DNA of 64,000 bases from Microcebus murinus (GCF_040939455.1 NC_134116.1:43725400-43789399); one strand, 5' to 3'; shown: positions 12,936 through 25,461, numbered from the stretch's first letter. Notes: generated by a model not told the origin, from the letters alone. A program made the numbers and translations.

Positions 12936-14119
12936 TGAATAGTTTGAAATTCTGCAACTACAGCTGGTGGTTGTTGATCCCATTGTTATGTTCACACTAT
13001 GATGAAAACTTTCAAGGACTTCTTGTCTTCAAATGTACACCGCCCCAAATTTAAATTTACAGGACAATTATCTGATTGGCTGAAATAACACTGCCTATGT
13101 ATTCCAGCATTACCATGAAAGAAAAAGGGAAGGGATGTTCCCCTAATTTTTAACTGGAATTACTTAGCAAAATGGTAAAAATTATTCTCAATGTGAAATC
13201 CTGCTGTTATGAGGGAGGTGAATTCAATGGGGGCCATCAAAAATTTCTATATTCATTATACATCTAGTAGAGTTTTGAGGCATAGAAAATTAATAATATT
13301 TTTGAATACTTAGTACAAATAATATTATTTGGTAAATAATTACTTGGTTTTATTTTTTCAATCATTCATCATAACTGTCTAGGCTGCATAATATACCTAC
13401 TTCTTTTCTAGAATGAGAAAACTGGTTCTAAACTGCAGCAAAAAAGACAAGATTATAAAAACACTGTTTAATACAAATCTCTCTTAACCTTTCTTTCTCT
13501 TTTATTTAGTAAAATATTTGTAGAGAACCTCCCAAGCACTATCATATATAATCTTGGAGATACAAATTAAATATTCATACAAACAAATCTCTGCCACCTG
13601 AAAACCATCTAGAGAAAACACATGTACAAATTGCTATATTGTAAGTCTCTTCAGTGAAGCATCTATTTATCATTAATATGAATTTGTTCATTTGTAAAAT
13701 CTATTTTAATATAGACATTTCATTGATAATGTTCTATGAACATGTGAGAATATGGCAGTTACTAGTAATTATTTCTACTAAGGTGCACAGAAATAGTTTG
13801 TAATTATCACAATGGAATGAACTTCAACTGTGAGTGTCATAGGCAGAAATACTGGCCATTTGCTGTAAGTTTTAATTGTCTATAATTCCATGTCTAACTC
13901 TAATTTTCCTGTGTTTAGATATCTTGATTTCAGATATGAATTTGGGGAGATAATGCAAAGTAATATAAAGCAATTTTCCAAATAAAATGTATCTACTTGC
14001 CACAATTGCCACAATTTGTGTTAAAATTAGCTTTAGTCTCCCCTTCTAGAATATTAAAGCATTACTCAAAAAGGATTGGTTTAATCATTTTTCTCTTGGA
14101 CAAAATGTATGTATAGCTA
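12936..14119. other. Mostly unrecognised; one probable L2 antisense fragment
   Basis: The piece at about 13500-13640 ('tcttggagatacaaattaaa', 'aaacaaatctctgccacctg') resembles the antisense end of L2, with low confidence. The rest is unrecognised AT-rich DNA without ORFs of interest. Confidence 0.4.
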
Positions 14120-14400
14120 GGTAGGGCGGGTCACACCTATAATCCTAGCTACTCTGGAGGCTGAGGCTAGAGGAGGCCAGGAGTTCGAGATCAGCCTGGA
14201 AAAAATACTGAGACTCCCATATCTAAAAAATGAATAAATAAAAAACTTAAGCAGAAATGGTGACATGGGCCTATAGTCCCAGTCACACGGGAGGCTGAGG
14301 CAGAAATATTGCTTGAGCCCAGGAGTTCAAGGCAGCCATGGGTTATGATCATACCACTGCACTGGACACAGAGTGAGACCCTGTTTCTAAATATAAATAT
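14120..14400 (+). mobile_element. Alu SINE, old, sense orientation
   Basis: This is a dimeric Alu derived from 7SL RNA. 'cacacctataatcctagcta', 'gaggccaggagttcgagatc' and the A-rich linker near 14225-14250 mark the left arm. 'ctatagtcccagtcacacgg' and 'aggctgaggcagaaatattg' mark the right arm, followed by an AT-rich tail. Many CpG sites have decayed and the sequence resembles old AluJ-type copies. It supports a primate origin for the window. Confidence 0.92.
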
Positions 14401-15199
14401 ATAATAATAATCATAATAATGTATGCATATTGTTTGGTATAATATTAATACATAGTCCTCATAACTCCACTCATCAAAAAGTCAGCACAGATCTTAATAA
14501 TGATGCTTCTTTGAGCTAACCAGACCTTGCTTTATTTCCTGAAATAATTACTTTGTAACCTTGGTAAAGATAGATACAACACACATAGACACCTAGTATA
14601 GTACTTGCAAGAGGATGTTTATAATATTTTACCTGTGGTCATGACATAATTGAGGTAATATTTTAACACAGTGGAGCTGGAGGGGATAATAGAAGACAAA
14701 CTGATATTTGTGAAACATTTCAAGATACCCCCTTTTTGTAATGCATTTTTAGCAAAATTGTCAAATGAGAGAAAATAAATAGAAATAGAAGATTGATCCC
14801 TTAGCAGAATACTATCCTCTTTTCATGGAAAGGCATTAACTATATAGAATAGCAGTAGAGGAAACAGAGAACCAAAATGTTATTTCAGCAGATCATCCAC
14901 AAGTTACATCTTTCAACTAAAATTTAATGTGGACCATCAGCAGCTTTTTAAGTATCCTGGAATAACTACTCTCCAAATGAGCAAAACCAAAGATAAAGCA
15001 AAAAAAAAAAAAAGTCAGAAACAAACAAAAAGTACTAGTTTAAAACTAAGAAAAAATGTTTCAAATATTACAATGTACAGTAAAAAATGCAGTTTATTTG
15101 TCGTAATCTTGACTTCTAGAAATGATTTGTGTAGTGCAAATGCAATTACCATGTCCACAGTACAATATCCATTGTCCTATCAATCAGTTGATCATAAAC
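14401..15199. other. Unrecognised AT-rich DNA
   Basis: No named repeat is recognised. An A14 run near 15000-15013 interrupts it. The 118-codon ORF at 14929-15285 begins here; its amino-acid composition is that of A-rich chance sequence with no motif. Confidence 0.4.
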
Positions 15200-15277
15200 T
15201 TGTGATGCTGCTGCTTTGTAGCAGAGAAAAATCGCTAATTTGGCTATTACTCTACTGCAAAGCAGCTGTGATCACAA
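15200..15277. other. Long imperfect hairpin, pre-miRNA-like or MITE-like
   Basis: Arm 15210-15226 (gctgctttgtagcagag) pairs with 15250-15266 (ctctactgcaaagcagc) as a 17-position stem with one G-U and one C-A mismatch. Below an internal loop, 15200-15206 pairs perfectly with 15271-15277 (ttgtgat/atcacaa). The terminal loop is about 23 nt. The geometry resembles a microRNA precursor, but inverted-repeat transposons give the same shape. No transcription evidence is available from sequence. Confidence 0.55.
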
Positions 15278-16680
15278 CCTCCTGAGTACTGAAAATACTT
15301 CCTCCCAGACTCTTGTGAAATTTTCCCATGGATAACTTCAAAAAAAGCTAAATATGCATATTTCATAACTTACTGAGATATATTTTGCATCATGCTGTTA
15401 TATTCTGCAACTCAGCAAGAATAAATATCATATCCTGGGACTTTTCCCTCATAAACTGTTACAACAGTCAAGTACAAGATATACCTTTTTATAATCAATA
15501 TAGTTCATTTGAGCTTAAGTGGCAACCCTGGGGAGAAAAGAAAAAAGGAAAAGCATAGTTAATCAAAGAATTCCATAAATGTCATCTCCCATTCCACATT
15601 AAATTTATACATTTTCATTTAATTTGCATAGAATTTTCATACTCTCAATGAAGATACAAAAATTCTCTAGTTTTATTTTTAATCTACAGTGTTAAGATGC
15701 TGCTTTTATTTGAAATATAGCTTAAGGATATTAAGAATATTGATGCAATATCATAGCTTGGGAAACCTAATTTTGGAAATTACTACTATATTTATAAAAA
15801 TTGCTATGTGGGAAAAACTAAGCCTTATTGTAGTGAATGATAACCAAGCATATTTATCTGAATTTTAGTAATGAGATGTTAGTGAAAATGGTATTGTCAT
15901 CAACAGAATACTCTCTGTTAAATTGTTGAACCACACGCTCTTTTCCAGTACTTCTTTTGTTGTTTTGAAAAATATTTTTTGAGTAAAACTCAGAATTATT
16001 CACAGATAGATTATAGTCATCTTTGCATTTTATCCATCATACATTTGTAAAAAAATACAAATTTGTATGTACAAATGTATCATACATTTGTAAAAAATTC
16101 CATATTTATATGTGCTAAATATTTGCAACAAGGTGGATGTGGGGATGGCAAAGTCTTAGCATCAAGCAAATGAGAATGTCATTTGCTTCGTTTTCAGAAG
16201 ATAGTGCTTTCTGAAGTGTCTGTAAGCACCATTTATCTAAAGACATAAGCAGGCTAAATGGACCCAAAGATTTTTAAGTGTTTCAAATGTTTAAGTCATT
16301 GTTGTGGGCTACAATAATGATGACCATTCTGTGAGTAGTCAGCACAGGACCCAAACAGAATTTGCTTATGTTGTCCTGTATCTTTAATACTTATCACACA
16401 TGCAAATGACTATGAATAAAAAAAATTATGAAAACTTACTAATACATATGATACAAGTTTCAGAACATTGTAAAAACAGGGCATAAAATACGTCTAATCT
16501 ATACCATGTAATCTTCTCCTGTTTCTTACCTGGATGTGCCCTAAGTTCCCCAACTACCACTGCAACTGTCACCATCTCTGACCCTTTACACTGAGCACAC
16601 AGATAGAATAGTCTCCATAAGAGCTTTGAAAACCATGGACATTTCCATGTGGACTCAGAAAAGTTTCAGAGGTCAATTTA
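15278..16680. other. Unrecognised AT-rich DNA with a local duplication
   Basis: The segment 'atcatacatttgtaaaaaa' occurs at about 16037-16055 and again at about 16079-16097, separated by a partly palindromic 'tacaaatttgtatgtacaaa' stretch. Nothing else is recognised. Confidence 0.45.
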
Positions 16681-16689
16681 GATCCAAGG

Positions 16690-17640
16690 TAATCCACATA
16701 TTATAAACACTTTCAAATCTACTTCTTTTCAGTATTTTTGTCAAAAATCATCATTTAATGCCTGTATCATATTCCATCATACACTCAATAGTCATTTTCT
16801 CTATCTTCCTATTAATATCACTTTTCTCATTTCTTTGTGATGATAAATAATGCTTTGATGAATATGCTATATATACTTTTCCATTTATATTTTGCATTAT
16901 TCCTGAGGGACAGATTCCTGAATGTAGAAATGCTGGTTCAAAGGGTCCAAATGCTTTTAAGTTTCACATATATGTTACTGAGTTGTTTCCCAGAGAAGCT
17001 GTCCCCACAGCACACAAGAATGCCTCTCTCTTTCCATTTCCTCCAGCTCTCAGTGTTAAGAGTGTTAAATTTGTGCACCTTGTGATGCATGAAAAACAAT
17101 GTCCCCAGGTTTTAATCTGTTCTTCTTTCATTACTAATAAGGTTGAAGTGTTTTCATGTTTATTAACCACATGTATAAATCCATTTCTATAGTTTTGCCA
17201 ACTCTTTTCTTGGGTTGTTTTTCTCAACCATTTATGTGAACTTTGATTATAGAAGGTTACTAATCCTTTGTGATATATTTGTTACCAATATCTTTCCAAA
17301 TTATGTGTGGTAAGTCCTAATTTTGTTAATTATATTTCTTGACCTGCAAAAATTTAAAATTGCTATGCACTCAAAATTTCTCTATATTTTCCACTGTGGT
17401 TTATTGGATAAATTTTCATACTTAGAAATTCCTTCTTTGTCGAGTTATAATTATTGCTTATGTTTTCTTACAATTTATTATAGTTTCATTTACTTAATGC
17501 TTTCATTTTGGTAAATGGTGTGAATAAAAATCAAAACTGACTTTTCTCCATATATAGACACTACTTCCCAAGATTGTGTATTTATGATCTATCTTTCCCT
17601 GTTGATCTATATTGTTTCTTTTCTTAATTGTAAATATTTT
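16690..17640 (-). mobile_element. Old LINE-1 (L1M) ORF2/3' fragment, antisense
   Basis: The plus strand follows the reverse complement of L1M in order: 'gtgatgataaataatgcttt', 'tagaaatgctggttcaaagg', 'ctaataaggttgaagtgttt', 'cttttcttgggttg' and 'cctgttgatctatattg'. It is deeply diverged with no surviving ORF. The 60-90-codon ORFs on both strands inside it are chance. Confidence 0.75.
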
Positions 17641-18389
17641 AATAAGCTTTTTTATTCATAAAAAAATCCAGCATCCTTCCTAAATGTTCCTTCAATACAA
17701 CCAAACTTCATATAGCTGTCTAGAATTTTATCCTTTCGGTTGTGCCATCTTATACTCACCTTCTAAACCCCTCTTGAAGTCTTCTCTGTATGCATAAATA
17801 TGTAAAATTATCCCATATGTTGGAAAAAGCTCAATATAGTTTTCAATTATCTTATTAATACATATATTCAACCAAATTTATAGCTCTTTTAACATTGCCA
17901 TATTATTACTTTACATAAGTAAAGTACAACACATAGTGAAACATAATTCTGCCAGGGACATAATGTAATTCTTAGCTGACATTTCTTTATAATACCAGTA
18001 CTATTTGGACAATATTATGAACTTTACGTTGTAGCCTGTCCTATAGTGACTTCTATAATACTCTATTATTTTTAACTCAGATGTTTCGTCATACTTCCAG
18101 GACTGTCTGCTGTTTATCTGAAGGCACTTCAAACAGCACAATAAAAATTTGACTCATATTATTTCATTCTTAATAAATAAGATATTTATGTAGCTTTTAT
18201 ATCCATATGTGGTATCCAATGCTTAAATTATTTAGACTGGAAGCATAGCAGTTTCCTTAATCTCACAAAAACTCAATTATTACTTGTTACCTATTTGTTC
18301 TAATTTCCATGAAACAAGTCTTTTATCTTTATCAGTGTAATATGTGCTAATTTAAGACATTTATTCATGGCACAGAATATTGCAAGTGC
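17641..18389. other. Unrecognised AT-rich DNA
   Basis: No gene or named repeat recognised; it may include further L1M antisense sequence too diverged to place. Confidence 0.35.
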
Positions 18390-18900
18390 CATTCAACTGG
18401 CCCCTTCATCTTCAATTTTGGCTCTTTCAACTTTATCCTCTGTCAAGCAGATAAAAATTTAGCTAAATTATAGTTTTAAAATGTTATATGTACTTTCCAC
18501 AACCTACAGGATAAATCTAAATCTGCTTAGTCTAATAAGTAAGATCCTCCCTTCATTTTACGCCTCTTACTCAATAATCCAGCATCAGGATCTGTCTGTT
18601 GTACACTACAGCAGCTACCCAGCATACCCTGTTAGTCTCAACATGGTGCCTCAGCTCACACTACTTTCTCTGCTAGGAAATTTCTTCCCTCTCTGCTCGT
18701 TCTTATCTACTCACTTTCCAGTTGCCAATATTTTGAGCTTTCTGCTGATTTTCCTAGTGTTTCATCAGAGATTTATTAGGTTCTTACTTCTGTACTCCCA
18801 CTGTACCTATATGGGTACCTGCTTCCAGAACCTTATAAGCACCTGCGGTGCTGTACTTTCTTCTTCATCATAGGGGGTGCAAAATGTGATAGTTTGTCTT
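18390..18900 (+). mobile_element. Probable L2-like LINE fragment
   Basis: Pyrimidine-rich wording such as 'tctgctaggaaatttcttcc' and 'ctgtactcccactgtaccta' resembles the C-terminal and 3' region of L2. The 130-codon ORF at 18481-18873 falls in it, rich in Leu, Ser and Phe. It has no start context, no domain and no homolog I recognise, so I treat it as fortuitous. The family call is tentative. Confidence 0.4.
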
Positions 18901-19510
18901 CAGTTTTGGAGGGAATCTTTGTATGTCATTGGACTATGAATATCTTATAACTTACTGATAAGGCAGGTTCCTTAAAATGCTGTAATTTTTATATTCCACA
19001 TATTGGAGATGGCATATGCTAGACAACTCCTGTTTAACTTGCTATATCAGCAATTATCAATGCATTGGATCAACATCAGGTTCTTCACAATGTCCAGGTG
19101 ATCCATATCTTCTAGAATTATATGATAACAATGTTTGGATAACTTAACAGGCCTGGGACAAATCTGCACATGTACATTTACCATAACATGGGATTGTGAA
19201 CTGTTTTTAAACATCTGTTTTGATTGGGGAAGAAAACATCTGTAAAATCAATGGTCATATACCATGCACCTGATACCATAATAATCAGGTCTAACAGAGT
19301 TGCCCCATCCTATATAACAGCTGAGATTATTCTTACAACCTGGTTGATCTGGTGGCAGTATATAATCATCCACTAAATTCATATAGGTTTTGTAAGTCTA
19401 GACCAATGAAGTAAATGAAGATATTATATGATAGGGACTAGTATCCTATTGTTTTATTTTTTTTAGATCCTTAAGAATGATACTAATCTGCAACATCTCC
19501 CTAGGATGCA

Positions 19511-19545
<35 letters not shown>

Positions 19546-20300
19546 GTTTTTAAATTTAGTATCTTGGCTAGGTGGTATGCACAGTTCAGGGGACTGTGCT
19601 TGTTCTTTCCTTTTGTGATAGCAAGTTGGTGCTAGTTGTTAACAGGAGCTCTTCATTTCACTCTGTATGAGGAACTCAACAGACTGTTTAAATTTCCTAG
19701 GAACATGGTGGCATTCTTGCCCCAGTCTCAGTGATCTAGGAGATACCAAGACAGATTAGTGATTCCATTTATGACTTACACTTGACAGTCATGTATCACC
19801 ACGTCTACCATATTCTATTCATTACAAATGAGCCACTACATTCAGCTTACAATTAGGGTAGAATAATTAGGGTCAGTTTTTTGAAAGAGGAATGCCAAAG
19901 TATCATGAACATATTTTAAAACCCCAAAGTCCTTTTACTGACCAAAAGTTATATATATGTTTTGCCTATTAAAAATACACTCACTCCCAATACCACCAAA
20001 ATTCTCATTCTTGTAGAGCACAAGTTTTAAGTCCAGCAACCTGTCAACTATCTCAAGTCCAGGTGCACGATAAAACTCAACAGAACTAATTTCTTAAGTA
20101 CAGATCCTTGAATGTAATTCCTTTGAATAGGGTGATATGTGACCTGTAAAAATAAAGTTATCTCTCTTCTAATCTTAACATACAATGGTTGTACATGAGA
20201 TAAATGCTATCAACACTCCTGTCCAAAATAACGGGTAAAAGAAGAGACACACAGAAGTTCACATCAATATTGAAATATAGCTCGACACATGTAGATCCCC
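18901..20300. other. Unrecognised DNA with a (GT)n microsatellite
   Basis: A (GT)12 run lies at 19521-19545, preceded by an imperfect GT/AT part from 19511. The flanking sequence may include old LTR or LINE material, but nothing can be named. No coding potential. Confidence 0.45.
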
Positions 20301-20301
20301 C

Positions 20302-20596
20302 TTTTTTGTTAGGATAGAGTCTCATTCTGTCACCCCAGCGAGAGTGCAGTGGCATAATCACAGCTCACTGCAACCTCAAACCTCACCTGGGCTCAGGTGA
20401 TTTTCCTTTTGCCTCAGACTCCAAGTGGCTGGGACTACAGGCATGCCACCACACCTGGAGGATTTTTTCTATTTTTAGTAGAGCTGGGGTCTTGCTCTTT
20501 CTCAGACTGGTCTCCAACTCCTCAGCTCAAGCCATCCTCCTGTCTTGGCCTCCCACAGTGCTAAGATTACAGGCATGAGACACTGTACCTGCCCAG
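20302..20596 (-). mobile_element. Alu SINE, antisense, strepsirrhine-like
   Basis: Full-length dimeric Alu in reverse. The T-rich tail is at 20302, then 'gagtctcattctgtcacccc', 'tggctgggactacaggcatg', 'atttttagtagagctggggt', 'cttgctctttctcagactgg' and 'acagtgctaagattacaggc'. The 'cttgctcttnctcag' and 'cagtgcta.gattacagg' wording is what I associate with strepsirrhine Alus rather than human AluS/Y. The copy is moderately diverged. Confidence 0.93.
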
Positions 20597-22140
20597 ACCT
20601 TGAAATCATTTTTCATTTCTCTTATCATTATCCTCTGAGCACTTTTTCAACCCTCTATTTCTTTTCCATTAAAAATACCCCATGTATTTCTCAGTATGTT
20701 TTCTGTTTATAGACGTTTGAGTGTTCAAACATCATGGGTTTTATTTATTTTTTTGTGTGTATACTCTGTGTCTGTACTGTTTCTTTCCTCTTTATCATTT
20801 TCTGTTGAAGTGGCTGATATTTTTGCCTGTATTATTATCTTAGATTAGGTCAGTCTCCTATAAATCTTACTGAAGTTCAGTAAATTGAACAAAATTTGCA
20901 AGCATAAATTTCTTAAAGATATGCCCTTATCTCTGTTGGACTTACAATGAAGCTGCTAAAGAGCAACATCCTTAATGGCATCCTTAAGTAGGAAGACCCT
21001 AATTTTGACTAATCTCTCCTCTAATACATTGTCTTAGATTTTTTTTTCTGTGACTTTATAAATGGATTTGCTATTGCAATCTTAGCTTCATATTTAGGCT
21101 ATATTTTCCTGAGAGTGTCCTGGATTTGATCTTTACCTGGAAGTCACTTCTTAATTGTAGCATATCAAGCTTCCATGACCTCCTGTGGAGGCTTAGAATT
21201 TTCATCCCACCTAACTCCCTCAGGCAACACCTAGGAGAGTCACTTAAGAGATCCTATATCAACATGGGATCAAGGATAAAAGCCCAAATTGGTTTTTCAT
21301 AAGGGTTATTATATTAGGTGTGTGAAAACAAAATAGACAGTTGCACTGAAGCCTTCCTCGGAAGTAGCCTTGAGAGAGTGGGGTGAAAAAAAATTATCTG
21401 AATAAACAGAGGATTAGGCAGTGCATTTGTCTTGCATTTTATGCTGAAGGACAAATAACTAACATTAGACTTACAGGCAGGAGAGTCTAGAACATAGGTA
21501 TATGATAGTGGACACAAAGTGTTAAATCTTTGTATGACAGGTTAACACTTGCCAGAGAGCATCTATCATGGAAAAGCCACTCTTAGCCAGCCTCTGTTAT
21601 CTTCTATCACAGTTTTAGCATAATGGGTGCATGAACAAATTGACTCCAGTATCAAAGACAGAAACTATCTATGGGGTCCTGCAATATGATCTCTCTTACC
21701 AAGGCTGATCTAGTTTGCCATTGCCAATCAGCCAGTATTCAAGCAAACAAGATCAATGTTGAGCCCCTGTACTAACACCAACCTTCAAGGGTTTTAAACA
21801 GCTAATGAGACTAAATTGTGCTTCTTTTTTTAAGTACCAGTAATTTATTTTGGACAAATACTGTAGAAACTTATTCTTGATAAAAGCTTGCCTTTTGTGC
21901 CAACTGGACCTCAACCAACATCACTGTCTTGAGCCATAATATTGCCTATCTCCCCTCTTGAGACTGACTACCCAGCGCTGAACATCAGACTTGGTAAACC
22001 ACTTTAATGTAAAGGAATTGTGCAAACAGGTACATATCATGGGTTCCACGTATATCATACACCACACAACCAAAAAGCTGCCCACTTTATAGAGCAGGGG
22101 AACAACTTGCTGGGGGAAAATATATTACATTTTCCTGAAG
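20597..22140. other. Unrecognised non-coding DNA
   Basis: No gene or named repeat. The less AT-rich parts between 21160 and 22100 could be old LTR-retroelement interior, but I cannot support a family. ORFs are under 70 codons. Confidence 0.35.
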
Positions 22141-22276
22141 GATATATATATATATACACACACATATATATGTATAAATATCTATAAATATATACATATA
22201 TATTTATATGTGTCTATATAATATATATACACACACACACACATATATATGTATATATATTATATAGACACATACA
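22141..22276. repeat. AT/CA microsatellite with perfect 22-bp inverted repeat
   Basis: Compound (TA)n/(CA)n tract. Within it 22209-22230 (tgtgtctatataatatatat + ac) is the exact reverse complement of 22251-22272, separated by a 20-nt CA/TA spacer. The arms can form a 22-bp stem in single-stranded DNA. The 98-codon minus-strand ORF covering this region is a read-through of the tract. Confidence 0.9.
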
Positions 22277-23489
22277 CATGCAAGCAAGTAACATATTTGG
22301 TTCCGTGTCCCTGGTAAGAAGACTATGAATCTAGGATACAAGGAATTAAAATAGGTGTAACAACCTAGATTAGTGTAACAACTAATCTTCACTTCCAATG
22401 GTGCAACTGGGGGCTGTATGTTTCCTGTTATTGCAATTCTGGACTGTGTAGCATTGGCATTACTCATCCTGAGAGGGGACAAATTCTCACCAGTGTGCAC
22501 ATCAATGATTGAACTTTATCTATGACTAACATCTGGCTATTTGGGGTCTCTTGTGTATGGGGAACAAAAGATAAGAGTCCTTATTTTAAAGGTGCCATTG
22601 ACTCTGTTCTGCAGGAGGAGTTAGAAGCTGCTCTTCTATATCAGAGTGTGTGAAGGAATATGTGGAGAACCAAGGTGATTCATTTGGGCTCTCTCTGCAC
22701 TGTACATCTGTTACTGTGACTGGAAACATGTCCCAAGCCTATCAGAGAAAGTAATGGTTATTAAGAGCTAGACACCTGATAGTGAGAGTTTGAATCATAC
22801 CATCAAGTAAACTAGAAAGACTAACAATAATAGGAGTTAAAGTTGAAGGGTTTCTAGTATGTGTAGTGCAGAAGTAAGATGACTGCGATGGCCCCAAGAC
22901 CAACAGTAAGGATAAGAACTCTAGTACATCCTATTAACTTGCCTTTTAAAATTTCCCCTCAGGAAATGAGGCCCACTAGAGTCCAGGAAATGCTGTTCCC
23001 CTAAATTACCTGGAGATAGAGATCCACTCAGCACAAGTGGTAGACTGGGTCAAATATAGAAACTCACCACTCAAATCCTCTTTGTAGAAATGACTGACTG
23101 CCCAGATGTTCCATTATTGCCTTTCTTGGTTGCAGAGCCATGCTCTTCTCAGAGCAAGTTATATTCAGTGACTTGACAAGAGAAAGACCTGATCATTGCA
23201 GCCTAACACTGGGAACCTCTGAAGAGGAAGATTTATTCCAGAACCCTATACTCTTGCCTGAGATTCTTTCAGGTCTAAATTGTAGCCCTACTTCCTCACA
23301 TTGTGCAGGATGGACTCCCTCAGTCCATCCTGAGATTCAATTCTGCATGCAAAAAATTGTTAGAGATTAAACATAGCAGGACCTAAAATATTCTTGAAAT
23401 ATAAGCACTGTGTGGAAGAAAATACACTAATTATTTTATCTCTATTTATCATATCCAGGGTCAAATCTAGAGAATTCAGTACTTAATGT
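22277..23489. other. Unrecognised non-coding DNA
   Basis: About 1.2 kb of moderate GC content without a named repeat. No splice-flanked ORF stands out; the 76-codon ORF at 23140-23370 has no recognisable family. Confidence 0.35.
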
Positions 23490-23760
23490 TTTACATTTAT
23501 TTATTCAGCAAATATTGTTAATCATGCACTTTTTATCAGGCATTTATTCTGTCCTGGAGATAAAGCAGAGAATAAAATAGATCAATTATTTTTCCTTTAA
23601 AAGTACTTAGAGTGCTATGGAAAATATACAATAATAAAAACATGTATGTATAGGCAAATTAATATTAAATAAGAAAAAGTGTGGTAAGAGGACATGGTAG
23701 AAACCTGTATAAGTTACTCAAAGACAAACAATTTATGCAAAAAGAGCTTTTTAAGCAAAT
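23490..23760 (-). mobile_element. L2 LINE 3' end, antisense
   Basis: 'atttattcagcaaatattgt', 'ggcatttattctgtcctgga' and 'gataaagcagagaataaaat' follow the reverse complement of the L2 3' end. Diverged, non-coding. Confidence 0.7.
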
Positions 23761-23841
23761 GTCACAAAGAAATGATCTGGTAAGAAATTGAGAAAATATC
23801 AGAGGGGCACTGGGAAGGAGCAGTCAGGTCACATAGGATAC

Positions 23842-24030
23842 CAGCAGTCCCCAGCCTTTGTGGCACCAAGGACTGGTTTCATGAGCAATTCTTCCACAAA
23901 CTGAGGATGGGGAGATGGGGTGTTGTGGATACAGGTTAAGTGGTGAAGAGTTCAGGTGGTGATACGCGGCCTATTTTCTCACAGGCCATCGACCAGTACT
24001 GGGCCACAGCCTGGGGTTGGGTCCCCAAAT
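23842..24030 (+). mobile_element. Short MER1-type hAT element (MER1B-like)
   Basis: It opens with 'cagcagtccccagcctttgt' and 'ggcaccaaggactggtttca' and closes with 'cacagcctggggttgggtcc', matching the two MER1 ends around a short interior (about 190 bp). I could not make out a convincing 8-bp duplication. It sits 87 bp from a longer relative. Confidence 0.82.
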
Positions 24031-24117
24031 GTAGACTGTTGTACAGATTTTACTCTGAGAAGAGGGCTTTCAGGAATAACAGTACTACCAAACTAATATA
24101 AAAGGAATGCCCTGGAC

Positions 24118-24603
24118 CAGCATTTCCCCAACCTTTTTGATACTAGGGACAAGTTTCATGGAAGACCATTTTTTTTTTCATGGACTAGGGGTGCAGCAGG
24201 GATGGTTTTGGGATTGTTCAAGTTCATTATATTCATTATGCAGTCAAACCTCTCTTCTAATGATAATCTGTATTTGCAGCTACTCTGCAGTGCTAGCGTT
24301 GCTGCCTCAGCTTCACCTCACTTCATCAGGCATTAGATTCTCATAAGGAGCTGGAGACCTAGACCTAGACCTAGATCCTGCATGCACAGTTTAGGGTCCT
24401 CATAGGATTCTCATTCCTATGAGAATCTATTGCCACTGCTCATCTTATGCAGAACTTATGTGGTGATGCCAGCAATGGGGAGCGGCTGTAAATATAAATG
24501 AAGCCTCACTTGTTTGCCTGCCACTCACCTGGTGCTGTGTGACCTGGTTCTTAATAGGTCATGGACTGGTGCCTGTCCTCTGCCTTGAGATTGGTGACTG
24601 CAG
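24118..24603 (+). mobile_element. MER1-type hAT element (MER1A-like)
   Basis: The 5' end is 'cagcatttccccaacctttt' and the 3' end 'gattggtgactgcag'. The internal 'aggcattagattctcataag' and 'gagaatctattgccactgct' form the MER1 interior palindrome. Flanks are ccctggac (24110-24117) and ccctagac (24604-24611), an 8-bp duplication with one mismatch. An internal (CCTAGA)n expansion lies at about 24356-24375. No coding capacity. Confidence 0.9.
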
Positions 24604-24611
24604 CCCTAGAC

Positions 24612-25453
24612 CATCATTAAAACCATCATTCTAAAATATCTTCCAAAGGGAAACACTAATAGAATTGCACCACCTTGGTGAATATGGGAGCAGGGGAGAG
24701 CGAGGTGAAGAGCAAAACAAGAAGACATGAATCCTGATTCACACTTTTCCCTGGGGTACAGTATGGTAATGATTATGTAAAATATAATTGGAAGATGAGC
24801 ATTGTGGAGGGGAAGGGCATACCTCTAACCCTTGCTAGGGAGAGGCAAAGATATAAAAAGCAACAACAACAACAACAAAAATATCATTGGAAGAGTTACC
24901 CTTCACCAACTTCGGATAGCTCAGCTCATTTGGGAGCAGAGAAAAAAGCGATAAAAGAAAGATGTTGTTGAGCCATCCTTAGGGTATATGAAGCTCTTAG
25001 AAATTATTATTATTATTTGCAGGGCCCCTATCTATATAAATGATTTGATTCTTCCAAATCTGTCAGTACCTTTCGGTCGGTCCAATCTCTTGATTTTTTT
25101 AAAGAACAGAAAATACCATACCATCTAGGAGTAGGAATTTGTTCACCAGGCCACCTGCTTAGAACCAAGGCCTGCAGGACAACAACGAAGATGAAGTAAG
25201 TATTGTGAGCTTCTTGGAGCACCTGGGTGATCTTTCATTCAGGGTGGAGGACCAGACAATACCAAGGGGAGAAACAAGAACTGGGCCCCACATCAATCAC
25301 AATCTGGGCTTGAAGTACGTCTCATAGATGGTATTGTTGGTTCTGGCTGTTCTCAAATACAAGTGGGAAAGTCAGTTTGCAGTGTGTAGATATAGTATCT
25401 GGCATTCATGAGGGATCAAGTCCAGTCTGGGAGTGACCTGTTTAGATGACATG
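24612..25453. other. Unrecognised DNA with simple repeats
   Basis: (CAA)n lies at about 24863-24879 and (ATT)n at about 25004-25016. Nothing else is recognised; ORFs are under 65 codons. Confidence 0.4.
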
Positions 25454-25461
25454 GCCTAAAT

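Noticed and set aside
14929..15285. 118-codon ORF as a gene
   Set aside because: It is composed of A-rich sequence including an A14 run, runs into the hairpin at 15200, and lacks any domain.
18481..18873. 130-codon ORF as a small membrane protein gene
   Set aside because: It is hydrophobic only because the underlying sequence is pyrimidine-rich and L2-like. There is no recognisable family, splice context or promoter.
22141..22500. 98-codon minus-strand ORF
   Set aside because: Half of it is translation of the AT/CA microsatellite.
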